64,000 nt of DNA from Castanea sativa. Taxonomy: Eukaryota; Streptophyta; Magnoliopsida; Fagales; Fagaceae. Both the position numbers and the translations under genes were made by a program. The stretch lies in NCBI RefSeq assembly GCF_040712315.1, contig NC_134013.1:40782501-40846500 (forward strand). Reading direction: 5' to 3'. Of this stretch, positions 25,863-36,258 are shown in pieces (positions within the stretch are counted from its first letter, which is position 1; every line of letters starts with the position of its first letter). The notes beneath the pieces were generated by a model, which did no database searches, was not told the DNA's origin, and saw only the letters and a list, made by a program, of their open reading frames with translations.

Positions 25863-26103
25863 TTTATAAATGTGAAAAACACTTAGAAAAGATTCTGAAT
25901 ACCCAATTCTCGATCGATCGAGAATGTACCTCGATCGATCGAGAAAAGTTCTGGCTGCTCGATCGAGCCTCGACAGATGCTTGATTGATCGAGAAAAATT
26001 CCACAAAGCTCGATCGATGCTCGACAGTTCCTCGATCAATTGAGAAAAATTCTGCCAGCTCGATCGATGTTTGACAGATGCTCGATCGATCGAGTGTCGC
26101 GAA
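25863..26103 (-). promoter_or_regulatory. Leader module: TCGATCGA cluster upstream of a TATA box
   Basis: Plus coordinates 25909-26103 contain repeated CTCGATCGATCGAG and shortened forms. On the minus strand these lie 40-235 bases upstream of TATAAAGA (25868-25861). The flanks align with the other two copia leaders, whose clusters are of TCGCGA type. Function is unproven. Confidence 0.35.
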
Positions 26104-26405
26104 TTTTGAATTTCCCATAATTTTTCTAAGACAGTTTTTTAACATTTTCATGAACAAAACAACCATCATATGAACATAATGGACATAGATTGATATCTAA
26201 ACTGAATATCATTGATGTTATAGCCTTAAAAAATAGTTTAACATACTTCAACTCAAAATTTAAACAACATCATAACATCAAAATTAGTTTTCATCAAATC
26301 ATAGTTTCAACATCCATGCAGAAAAATAAATTTCTCACAACATGAAACTATTGTCACTAATTCCAAAACTCACAAAACATGTTATACAATTTGAAATTGA
26401 AGACC

Positions 26406-26417
26406 GCTCTGATACCA
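26406..26417 (-). other. Primer-binding site, tRNA-iMet
   Basis: The minus strand reads TGGTATCAGAGC, the canonical plant copia primer site, two bases inside the 5' LTR. Confidence 0.9.
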
Positions 26418-26419
26418 TT

Positions 26420-27799
26420 TGTAGGAAAAATGCATGGAAAATACTTGTTTGTATCTCATACTAAACATGCGCAGAGGAAAAATTAACGGATCTACTTCAT
26501 TCGCAATTGATAACATGTACTATGTAAGTTTTAGAATTAGAGAACAAGAAAGCGTACCTTGGTGCGGTGAAATTAAAAACTGAAGATCAGAAGCACTTGG
26601 TAAGACTTTTAATCTTCACTCCAATTCCACTTAATGCCCAAGATGTGTGGTCTCTCACTCAGTTTCCAAGGAGAGAATAGAAGAGTGTCCAACACTCACA
26701 TACTCACCATTTTAGAATGATGTTTCACACCACACATAAAATTCTGTATGTTTCTCTTCTTATATATAATTGATTATCTAATTGGGCTAGCCTTTTGGGC
26801 CATTCCAATTGGGCTCTTGTGTGTAGCTTGGAGTGGGATCAAAAGGGACCAATAAGATACTAGCTCCAATGGGCCTTGGGCTTTTCTGTCAACTCTTGAC
26901 AAGTCCAAAGTTACCATTAAATATATTTAATACCACTATATAAATATAGGCCTTATCTATAAATTATATCCCAAGACTTTATTATACATGCAACCCCTTC
27001 ATAAAATATTCGTAGTAATACAAAGTCATGAAAGGAGACTGTCACTTTGAAGATTACTACATCTTAATCATTTGAGTACCCGGTTTAATCCTTAATGTCA
27101 TTCATTATATATTTATAAAATCAAATTCCATAAATATATACTTTAGTAACTCCTTACTAAAGTGGTTGGGCCCAACTCTCTAAATAACCAAACCCATTAA
27201 ACTTATCTCAAGGGAATATTTTGTATCTCCGTTAAGAAATTATGAATTCCATCTTGAGAATACATGTTCCATCAACACTAAATGTGGCTACCCAACATAC
27301 TGGGGTTTTGACCGTGACTAATAGATCTCACTCCTAATATATCAAAGCAACCTACATCTCATAATCAGGTCCATTATTCTCTCAGGATTAAGAGTTCATG
27401 TAAATAGAAGTCGTAAGATTCATTATTCATTTGACAGTCGTTAGGAGAATAATAAATCTCACAACGGTTCAGTTCAATATGTCTTAACTTTTAAAACATA
27501 TCAACATACCAACTAGAAATCTCCATTTCCATGATCAAGACAAATCATCTTAGTTGATATGTTATAATATTCGCAGATGAAACGCCCAATTTCATCATCG
27601 ACTACGAACTAAACTTCTGAGTTTACAAAGAACTTGTGATTTGCTTCTTCTGTGACTAAATCACATAAATCGCATACAATGCATCTCATGGACTAAGATA
27701 ATGTCCCATTAGTTCATTTATAAATAGTGTCATATAATTAAACAATTTAATTATTTATTACATGCCAATAAATTGGATTTTAGGGCATAAACCCCAACA
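26420..27799 (-). repeat. 5' LTR of the 7.7-kb copia, with site II-like cluster
   Basis: Minus-strand TATATATAAG is near 26767-26758. Upstream of it are five TGGGCC/TGGGCT words at 26783, 26796, 26810, 26870 and 26877. These resemble plant site II (TCP-bound) elements, and most are kept in the other LTR copies of the window. Confidence 0.85.
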
Positions 27800-27861
27800 A
27801 TATATTTTCCCCTCAAAATGATAGCTTACGAGCCAAAATTAGAGTTAAAGCGGATGAGATA

Positions 27862-27862
<1 letters not shown>

Positions 27863-27917
<55 letters not shown>
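27863..27917 (+). repeat. CA microsatellite
   Basis: Uninterrupted (CA)n of about 27 units in the region right of the copia insertion. Confidence 0.95.
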
Positions 27918-27919
<2 letters not shown>

Positions 27920-27941
27920 ACTTAAATATGTATACTATATT

Positions 27942-28540
27942 TGTACGGTCATTGGCCCATTACCATCGGCCCAATATCGATAAGCCCAATCGATATGAAT
28001 TGGCAGTTGTACTTGGAGGGGGCAGTCTACCATGCCCGGTAGATCAGGCTTGTAGTCATACCGACCTTAGGTCTAATCTTATTCGAGCTCAGTCCGAGGT
28101 ATGTTGGTAGTGTCTTAGGGATATCGTTGTCGAACAACGTTTGGTGTCTAGTGCAAGTTTCAAAGCTCCCATTTCCAAAGTAAGGCCCTCTCTTGTTAGG
28201 AAAAATCTAAATGGGACTCTTCCACATGGGTTATGCTAAAGGCAATCATTGCTAGCCCACTGAAGCAAGGTTATTAATCGAAGAAAGACATGAGAGAAGG
28301 GGGTTAGACACAGCTTAGAAGAGAACTAGAGAATAGAGAGTGCAAGTAAGGAAACACAGGAGGAAGAGTGTTCGGTCAGTGTGATTAGCCATCTTTATGG
28401 GTCTTAATCTACCTTTTTAGGAACTTCCCATTGTAGGATATTCACAAACCCACGATAATAAATCAATTATGAGCCCGAATTACACAGTTGATCCATTAAC
28501 CGGGAATTGGGTACGCACAATTGGCACCGTCTGTAGGAAC
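27942..28540 (+). repeat. Probable 5' LTR end and primer site of a plus-strand gypsy
   Basis: TGGCACCGTCTGTAGG at 28522-28537 matches, with two changes, the primer site of the gypsy at 44124-54272. It directly follows ...TACGCACA at 28512-28519, a plausible LTR end. The LTR start is uncertain: TGTACGG at 27942 is one candidate, but the LTR may begin left of the copia insertion near 19830. Confidence 0.5.
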
Positions 28541-28582
28541 TCCTACTCAGCCACAATTCCAGCAAGAATCGACTAATTGAAT

Positions 28583-30180
28583 ATGTCCGACCATTAGGCA
28601 GGTCTAAGGGCTCTTCTAGGAGCTCTAGTTGGTAGGAAAGAAGGCAAAAAAGAGATCAGAATGGATGATACGAATAGGTTAGGGAGTGGTTCGGTTCGAT
28701 GAGGCGTCAACACAGCAGTATCAATCGGCGACTGATGTTCTCAAGTAGTAGCAATGTGACCAGAGAGACCAAGAATTGGAATGTTTGCGAAAGCAAGTTA
28801 GAGACTTGGAATTGGAAGTTTGGGGTAGGTGTGGCAAAAGGAGCCACAATCAATACCCGAAAGGGTTGGGTAGTACAGGAGAGAGTCGAGGAGAATTATC
28901 TCACCAAAGTGGATCCTGCTGATCAAGAGAGAGATATAGGGATTTTGCCAAGTGTGTGTCAGTATCTCCTGAGCAGCTTAGGCATCATAACACTGCGATG
29001 GACACCATGAGCCAAGCCTTGCGTAGAGTTGCCCGCTCACCGTTATCTAATAAAATTGAACATGCACAGACATTGTGGCACTTCACCCAACCGCCTTTAT
29101 TCTTGTACGATGGAAAGGCCGACCCCATTAAGCATTTTAGTCATTAGATCTAGATGATGTCATTGTACATTCAATATGATGCACTTATGTTCAAGGTGTT
29201 CCCTTTTAATTTGGGGCCTTAAGATGGTTTAACGGGTTGCGAAAGGGATCTATACATAATTTCGATAAGTTGATTCAAGGATTCGGAGCTCAGTTCATGA
29301 CCTGCAATCGAGTACCACAACCTGTAGACACACCACAATCTATAAAGATAGGGGCTGGAGAACCCTCTAAAGTTATGCCAACCGTTATTGGGAATTGTAC
29401 AATGAGATCGGTGGAGGCAATGAGAAGGTGGCTGCCAGTACCTTTAGACTAGGGCTCCCACAAGATTCGAAGTTGAGGGATTCATTGACAATGAGGCCTC
29501 CCGAGAACATGCATCAATTGATGAGGCATATTCAGAAGTATAAGAGGTTAGAGGATGATCGACAGCAAAGCAAAAGCAAGGCCCTTGCCACCTCGCAGTT
29601 TGTAAAGGATTCTCAATCAGGGGGCTTCCAGTCAAGGCTGAGAAAGGAGTTAAGGATTGAAGAGCCCAATGTGTGGAGTGTGGAAGTCAATGTGGTGTTT
29701 AAGGAACCTGCTCATAAAATTCTAGAGCGAATAAAAAATGAGACATACTTCTGATGGCCAAGCAAAATGGGGGCCGACCTGACAAGAAGAATTAGAACTT
29801 GTACTACACTTACCATCGGGACAAAAAGGCACACTACCGAATAGTGCCGAGTATTTAAGGATCATCTGGAGCAATTGGTGAAGTCTGGGAACCTAAAGGA
29901 GTTTGTTGTGGAGCCCAGGAGTGGTGCCACCGAGCAGTCCTTGAGAACACAGGGGAACACACTCCCACCCTCATTGGGCATAATTGAAGTTATTCATGCG
30001 GCTTCAATGGGCACAAGTGTAAGTTAGCGAAAGGGGGTGCTAAGTGTAGTGTCAGTGGAGAGTGCCGAAGGTGACAATCAGCCAGGGAAAATACTGAAGC
30101 TAGCCCGAAGATCGATTGAATTTGGGGATGAAGATATGGAGGGAACAACCCAGCCACATGACGATGCACCAATTCTTAAG
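28583..30180 (+). pseudogene. Decayed Tat-like gypsy gag
   Basis: Starts about 45 bases after the primer site. Recognisable blocks are FTQPPLFLYDGKADPIKHFSH (29088-29145), RWFNGLRKGSIHNFDKLIQG and FGAQFMTCNRVPQP (29226-29328), then STFRLGLPQDSKLRDSL and VVFKEPAHKILERIKNETYF (29435-29751). These are the Retrotrans_gag region and its C-terminal extension. Blocks sit in different frames with many stops. Homology ends after EFGDEDMEGTTQPHDDAP near 30170, just before the protease. Confidence 0.8.
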
Positions 30181-30189
30181 GCTGCTACT

Positions 30190-30620
30190 AGATTAAACCT
30201 TTAGCACTTGTCTTGGGTTGTTTAGTAGTTAGGGTTTATTAGATCGCTTATTTTATAATTAACTGCGACGAATGAGAGATAGGAAAATAGTTCCAATGGT
30301 GAATATTCAAAGTGTGAATTGATATATACTTGCATCGATGATCAGTTGTAAAATTCCGGTGATGGATGTTGACTTAGACCAAGGTTTTTTCTTTTGATTG
30401 ATTTCGATATTTTAATTTGAATTGTTCCTTAATTGTTTTTCTTAAAATTGTTTTTGTTATACTCAACCCCCCCCTTCATTGTTCACGTAGCATAAAACTA
30501 GCCTAGATACTCTCCATGGGAACGATCCTTACTCACACTGCTACATATATTTTTAGGAGTATAGGTTTTATTTTTGGTTGCCTGAGACAGCACACCAAAG
30601 CTGCTCATCTATGACAATGG
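30190..30620 (+). repeat. Possible gypsy LTR fragment
   Basis: Non-coding, AT-rich. It contains GATACTCTCCATGGGAACG and, after TTTAGGAGTATAGG, a GCCTGAGACAGCACACC end. These remind me of plant gypsy LTR 3' ends. It separates two gypsy coding remnants that do not join in frame. Low confidence without alignment. Confidence 0.3.
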
Positions 30621-30729
30621 AGACAAGCATGCTATATTTGACTATAAAGTGCTCTGAGCGCAGGTTTAGAGTCTAGTCGACCGTGGTATCATCTAGATCG
30701 AAAGGGAAATTGTATGAAGAGGCGATTGC

Positions 30730-32643
30730 ATGATAGCCAGCCTATGTCCTCCAACTGCCCAGTCAGGAACTAGCTACAATGCTATATCAGTTGGCTCAAG
30801 GAAAGATTGGGACAAATATCTACAGAAACGCCTTGGTAAGGCTACTTTAATGCCTCACTCTTTAGTAGTCATTGAGGAAATCATAGAATCACCTGCGGAT
30901 TCAAGACCATCATATTCAGGAAAAGGGCAAGACCCACCAACTATTGAGGGATTCACCCCTTTGGTTCTTGCGTTACCTGCAGTCCTAGGACCAGCTTCAT
31001 CATCAGTTCAGGAAGGAACTGCTGTTGTTCCCACTATCCGAGGTTTCTATTCACTTATTCTTGAAAAGCCCACCTCAGGAATCCTTGGGGTATCCAAATC
31101 AAAAGCCCTTGAAGCCATTCTGGCAAGACCGGTGGTCTTTAATCCGAAGACGTTCTCCATAGCACCCAATTTTCAAACTCAGAAGGGTGTTATCATTCAC
31201 ATGCCAAAGTCGTTCCCTTATGAGGATAACCATTGTGTCCCCTAGAAGTATGAGGTGTCCTTGATCTCCACATGAACTGGAAAAGTGGAGGTCTGCTCCA
31301 ACATCTCTTCAGGTCTATCTGAGCTTACTAGGAATGGCCGCTACTATACTCTCGATGAGCTAGAAAAGAAAAGGAAAGAGGCTGGTAAGGGTACCGCTGA
31401 ACCTATTAGGAATAGGGTCACGACCGAGGAAGCCAAGGAATTCTAAAAAATTATCAGAAACTCAGAATACAATGTGATTTAGCAGCTAAACAAGTCACTA
31501 GCTCAAATTTCTATCTTGGTGCTAATGCTATCCTCCGATGTCCACCGTAAGGCTCTCTTGAAAGGCTTGAAAGAGACATGTGTTCCTACAAAGTCCACAG
31601 AATCTACCTTCAAAGGTATGGTCTTAACAGTGCTGGCCACCAACTAGACCTCCTTCACAGATGATGAGCTACCTTCAGAAGGTAGAGAGAACACTTTGCC
31701 CATGCACATTATATTGAGGTGTGAGGACATGACCATCTCCAGAGTACAGATTGACAATGGATCAACCTTGAATGTTTGCCCAATGTCTACTATAGAGCAG
31801 TTGAATATGGATACCTCTCATATCCGCCCTACTACAATGATCATTAAAGCCTTTAATGGCACTCTCTACGAGGTGCAAGGCGAGATCGAATTAACAATCG
31901 GGGTCGGCCCTAGGTTTTTTGTGGTCATCTTCCAAGTCATTAAGGTGTATTCCACATATAACATGCTCCTAGGGAGGCTTTGGTTACACACCGCTGGTGC
32001 GGTTGCTTCTACCTTTCACCGGAGACTTAAGTACCCCTCCAAGGATCACTTGGTCACTATCATGGCTAAAGAGCCCCTATCCATCTTCAAGGAGGCTTCT
32101 TTCCCTTACATTAGTGCTAATTCCTTTCCAGAGGCAACTTTTCATAGTTTCGAGATAGTCTCCATGATCTCCAAAGCTTCGAAACTCGAGTTTGCATGGC
32201 CCTCCGCTACTGCAATGGCTACCTAGGAGATGCTCAAATCTGATAGCCAAGGCCTCGATGCCGTAGGACATGGGAAGGCTTCTTTGATTGAACTCCTGGA
32301 TAACAAGGAGGATTCGGTCTAGGCTACAACCCCTCCGATGAAGAACTTTTCTAGGCTTCAAGGGGAAAGAAAAGGAAGTGCATTGGCCAAGGGATGTCTA
32401 TCCCCCACATCAGGGTCGCTTTTCCTGCTTTAGCCGAGGTCATCAGATCAGAAATGGCACAAGGATCGTGCGAGGAGGAATCAGATCTAGCTTGTCTCAT
32501 CCATCTTTGCCCTGAAGAATTCTCAATGAATGCTATCATAACCTTGTAGGATGTTCAGACTTCTACTATTAGGCCCTATGTTCCAAGCGAGACAGTAGGC
32601 CATTCGACCATCGAGCCCTGCTTTGTGGTCGCACCGACTGAGT
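30730..32643 (+). pseudogene. Tat-like gypsy gag C-terminal and protease region
   Basis: One frame can be followed from 30730 to about 32310 through premature stops (31243, 31273, 31444, 31483, 31648, 32224), then shifts. Protease homology is at 31696-32050: VQIDNGSTLNVCP carries a D-N-G-S active-site motif and YNMLLGRLWLHTAGAVAST follows. After the shift, DLACLIHLCPEEFSMNAI (about 32470-32530) precedes a final stop near 32643. A Gly-rich LGxxGHGK-like block near 32250 resembles a G-patch-like tail. RT should follow but does not. Confidence 0.75.
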
Positions 32644-33156
32644 AAGGAGTATTCCATCATCGTGTGGTTGGGTCCTCCAATTGCCTGAAAGAGTTAAAAT
32701 AGCATATCTAGTTTGTTTTGCATGTTTATTTCCTACCTTTTGCATTCCTTGTTTGCATTTCCCAGTTTATTTAAATATATATATATATATATATTTCCCT
32801 TTTTATCATTATCAGGCATGAACTTTGTTATCCCCCTATCTATAATCCATTAATGAAATTATCCAACGTATTATTCAGGAAATCCTTGCATTTATCTCTT
32901 TATCTGCTTTCCTACGGATATGTGTGTGCAAATTGTCTTATGTTTCCTTGTATATGTTCCATCCTATAGGATCTATTTTAATACATGAATGCCCTTAGTT
33001 TAAAAGGGAATGCATGAATTTTGGAAATCTCAATGATGATTTTTTTTGAAAAAAAAATGATGATGATTTTTTTAATTCTTTGAAAATGAATGAAACATGG
33101 GCGAACGCCCCTATTTTGGAACATAAATCCATGAGTCTTTAAAAAATTTGATTTGA
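32644..33156. other. Non-coding junction region
   Basis: AT-rich with an (AT) run near 32777-32792. It lies between the end of the plus-strand gypsy protease remnant and the start of the tandem triplication. No gene or clear repeat end seen. Confidence 0.5.
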
Positions 33157-34680
33157 TCAATTTTTGAAAACAGTGATGCAAGTGATAATTTTTGAAAACA
33201 AGAGAGTTAGACACGTCAGAGTGCCCCGGTTAGACTAAAAAATCTTTTTTAGAGTCAAACAATCTAAACGAATGCTGATTAGGAATTGATGTAGCTTATA
33301 TAAACGAATTCTCCTACAACAATTCTCTGCATAAAGGTTAGCAACACACAATAATCACAAGCAAAAGTCATCCATGGCTAGCAATCAAAATTTCTCTCAT
33401 TCAATAATTCATGATATCAACAGATGGGTTCGTAGCTTTGATTTCAGCACCAAGACCAATTTTACAACCTTCAAACTAGAGTGAATTAAGGCTGTGAGGA
33501 ATGTCAAACTCAAGTGGGGACTTCCTTCGTGCTGCCATGAAATTCTAGGATCCTAAAGATCATGTGTTTCGATTTAACACTGTTGAACTTTGTCTGACAA
33601 TTGAAGAGTTTTTCGCTATCCTAGGCTATGCTCCACGCAGAAAAACTATTGTGATTTCTTGTGATCAATTTTTGAAAACAGTGATGCAAGTGATAATTTG
33701 TGAAAACAAGAGAGTTAGACACGTCAGAGTGCCCCGGTTAGACTAAAATATCTTTTTTAGTGTCAAACAATCTAAACGAATGCTGATTAGGAATTAATGT
33801 AGCTTATATAAACGAATTCTCCTACAACAATTCTCTGCATAAAGGTTAGCAACACACAATAATCACAAGCAAAAGTCATCCATGGCTAGCAATCAAAATT
33901 TCTCTCATTCAATAATTCATGATATCAACAGATGGGTTCGTAGCTTTGATTTCAGCACCAAGACCAATTTTACAGCCTTCAAACTAGAGTGAATTAAGGC
34001 TCTGAGGAATGTCAAACTCAAGTGGGGACTTCCTTCGTGCTGCCATGAAATTCTAGAATCCTAAAGATCATGTGTTTCGATTTAACACTGTTGAACTCTG
34101 TCTGACAATTGAAGAGTTTTTCGCTATCCTAGGCTATGCTCCACGCAAAAAAACTATTTTGATTTCTTGTGATCAATTTTTGAAAACAGTGATGCAAGTG
34201 ATAATTTGTGAAAACAAGAGAGTTAGACACGTCAGAGTGCCCCGGTTAGACTAAAAAATCTTTTTTAGTGTCAAACAATCTAAACGAATGCTGATTAGGA
34301 ATTAATGTAGCTTATATAAATGAATTCTCCTACAACAATTCTCTGCATAAAGGTTAGCAACACACAATAATCACAAGCAAAAGTCATCCATGGCTAGCAA
34401 TCAAAATTTCTCTCATTCAATAATTCATGATATCAACAGATGGGTTCGTAGCTTTGATTTCAACACCAAGACCAATTTTACAGCCTTCAAACTAGAGTGA
34501 ATTAAGGCTCTGAGGAATGTCAAACTCAAGTGGGGACTTCCTTCGTGCTGCCATGAAATTCTAGGATCCTAAAGATCATGTGTTTCAGTTTAACACTGTT
34601 AAACTCTTTCCGACAATTGAAGAGTTTGTCGCTATCCTAACCTATGCTCCACGCAAAAAATCTGTTGTGATTTCTTGTGA
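33157..34680 (+). repeat. Tandem triplication, 3 x 508 bp
   Basis: AGAGAGTTAGACACGTCAG recurs at 33201, 33709 and 34217, an exact period of 508. The units differ at only a few bases. Each contains a TATA box (TATATAAA at 33297, 33805 and the same position in unit 3), an ATG 77 bases further (33374, 33882, 34390) and the first part of the accessory reading frame. Only the third runs on into the rest of that gene. Confidence 0.92.
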
Positions 34681-35650
34681 TCCAGGCATGAGGAATCTTT
34701 GTCTAATGCTCTCGGTCTCCTACTTCCATTACTGATAGTATGATTGAAGGCCATATGGTGAATCTTCATGCAATTATCTCTCGACTGATTGACAAACACA
34801 CCTATAGAGTGACCGACAATATGAAGAAAAAAAAACTTCGGTTTGGCCTTATGCATTGTGGGGAAACTTTTGCTTTGCTCTAGGAGAAGTAGTTTCATGG
34901 ATGCTCGAGCCATAAGTGTTGTGAATCAAATTAAGGATGGTGACAATCCCGTTTCTTGGCAGTAACTCTTCTAGGACTGGATGTTTTATTTCATGGTGGA
35001 GAAACTCAGAATTTCTTAGGAAGTCCTTTGACTTTGCAGATATAGCTGATGGAGCGACTAGACATAATTATGGGGCTACCACCAGTAATTATGAGCCTAG
35101 CAGTTTTCTTAGCAGGGTTGTAATCAAAACTGAGTGCCAAACTGAGAGTGACTGGGTAAAGTTCTTGGACAAGAAATCCGATACCTCAATTCAATGGGAT
35201 TGTTATTGGTGGAAGTGCCCACCCCTTCAACTGCAGTCTCCAGGATCATATCACATCTTCCTTGTTGGGTTGCGGATGGCAACCTTCTACAAGGGAGATA
35301 GACTTTTGAGGCAATTCAAATATGAGCAAGGAATGCCTGGTGGCAATAGAAGAAGACCTTTCACTCTTGTGGACATAAATCCTGCTTCTGTAAAGAACAT
35401 GCTATTGGGTTTAGAGACGGTTGACTGAGTGGACCAATCTTTTGTAAGGTTCACTTTCACAAGATGACCACAGAATACTCTTACTGGTTGATAGACAGTA
35501 TTGTTGACAAGGAACCTGAGAGGATCGCTATGAGAGAACAATTTCTCAAAGACTCAATGAAGACAACTATGAATCCAGAATAAGGGATGGGGACGATGAA
35601 GCACCTAACACAGAAGAAATCAATGATCAACAAAAAGAGAAAAGATTGAA
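33374..35650 (+). pseudogene. Accessory gene antisense to gypsy pol, DUF7745-like
   Basis: The protein starts MASNQNFSHSIIHDINRWV (copy 3 ATG at 34390). It continues in other frames with VELCLTIEEFFAILGYAPR (about 33583-33639 and 34091-34147) and, in an open stretch to 35428, SFLSRVVIKTECQTESDW, CYWWKCPPLQLQSPGSYHIF, LVGLRMATFYKGDRLLRQF and DINPASVKNMLLGLE. I recall this pattern from plant DUF7745-type proteins found in retrotransposons; function is unknown. It lies beyond the 3' end of the minus-strand pol at 36259-39434 and is read on the opposite strand, so the two genes converge. Stops and frameshifts show it is dead. Confidence 0.65.
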
Positions 35651-35949
35651 GATAAAGTGACCTTATTTTTTGGCTTTGAGCATGTTTATTTAGAAGTTGA
35701 TGTAAAAACTCTTATTTTTAGGAATTATCTAGGATTTGATGGTTAAGGGTTCTGTTTATGGCGTGGGCTTTTTGGGGTTTGGAGTTTTTTATGGTTTGGC
35801 TTAGGGTTTGGGTTCTTGTGGTTTAAATTGGTTTTTCTTTATATGGTTAAGGTGTGGGTTTCCTGATTTTGTGTAATGACATGGTTTAATGGAATGGTTG
35901 AATTTTTGGAAAATTTTGATTAATGGGCAAATGATGGGTTTCGGGAAAT

Positions 35950-36015
35950 TGTGACCGGACCAATGCATGGTTGCCTACGTACCCCCTTTGATAGAAGGAT
36001 TAGGTCATTATGTAG
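35950..36015 (-). other. Conserved gypsy 3' spacer motif
   Basis: The minus strand reads GGGGGTACGTAGGCAACC, with an ATCCTTC word on its upstream side. A diverged copy sits at the equivalent place in the plus-strand element (62215-62270: ATCCTTCCC, then GGAGGTATGTAGGTAGCC). Confidence 0.6.
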
Positions 36016-36046
36016 TTCATTGATTTATTTTATTTTCCTTAACTTT

Positions 36047-36190
36047 TGTCGAGGCTGCGCTTTCAGGTTTTCAACCTAGCAGGCTCTCTCACTCTTAGAT
36101 TGCCCTTTCGGGTTTTCAACCTACCTTTTTCTTTTTTTTGCTCTAATTCTTGCCTAGACCGCCCTTTTGGGTTTTTAGCCTAGTGAGCTT
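36047..36190 (-). repeat. Array of three bulged hairpins downstream of gypsy pol
   Basis: Three copies (about 36047-36083, 36094-36125, 36150-36185). On the element's sense strand each has a lower stem of about 7 bp, a 4-base GAAA or AAAA bulge, an upper stem close to ACCC/GGGC and an A-rich tetraloop. Homologous to the plus-strand array at 62012-62180. Lower-stem bases differ between copies but mostly still pair. Confidence 0.7.
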
Positions 36191-36258
36191 TTTTTTATAA
36201 GGAAGGGAAATAACATAATTTACAACCACTTCAGATGGGGTGCTTTTAGTCTACCACC

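Larger units (their letters stand above)
20104..27799 (-). mobile_element. Complete but decayed Ty1-copia element (7.7 kb)
   Basis: LTRs are 20104-21493 and 26420-27799. The flanks are ATATA at 20099-20103 and 27800-27804, a perfect target duplication. Primer site TGGTATCAGAGC (minus) is at 26417-26406. The purine tract AGTAGGAGAT adjoins the 3' LTR at 21494. The interior aligns with that of 40047-57820 and still encodes fragments of gag and pol, all full of stops. The two LTRs differ at about 5% of sites in a 120-base sample that I compared by eye. Confidence 0.92.
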
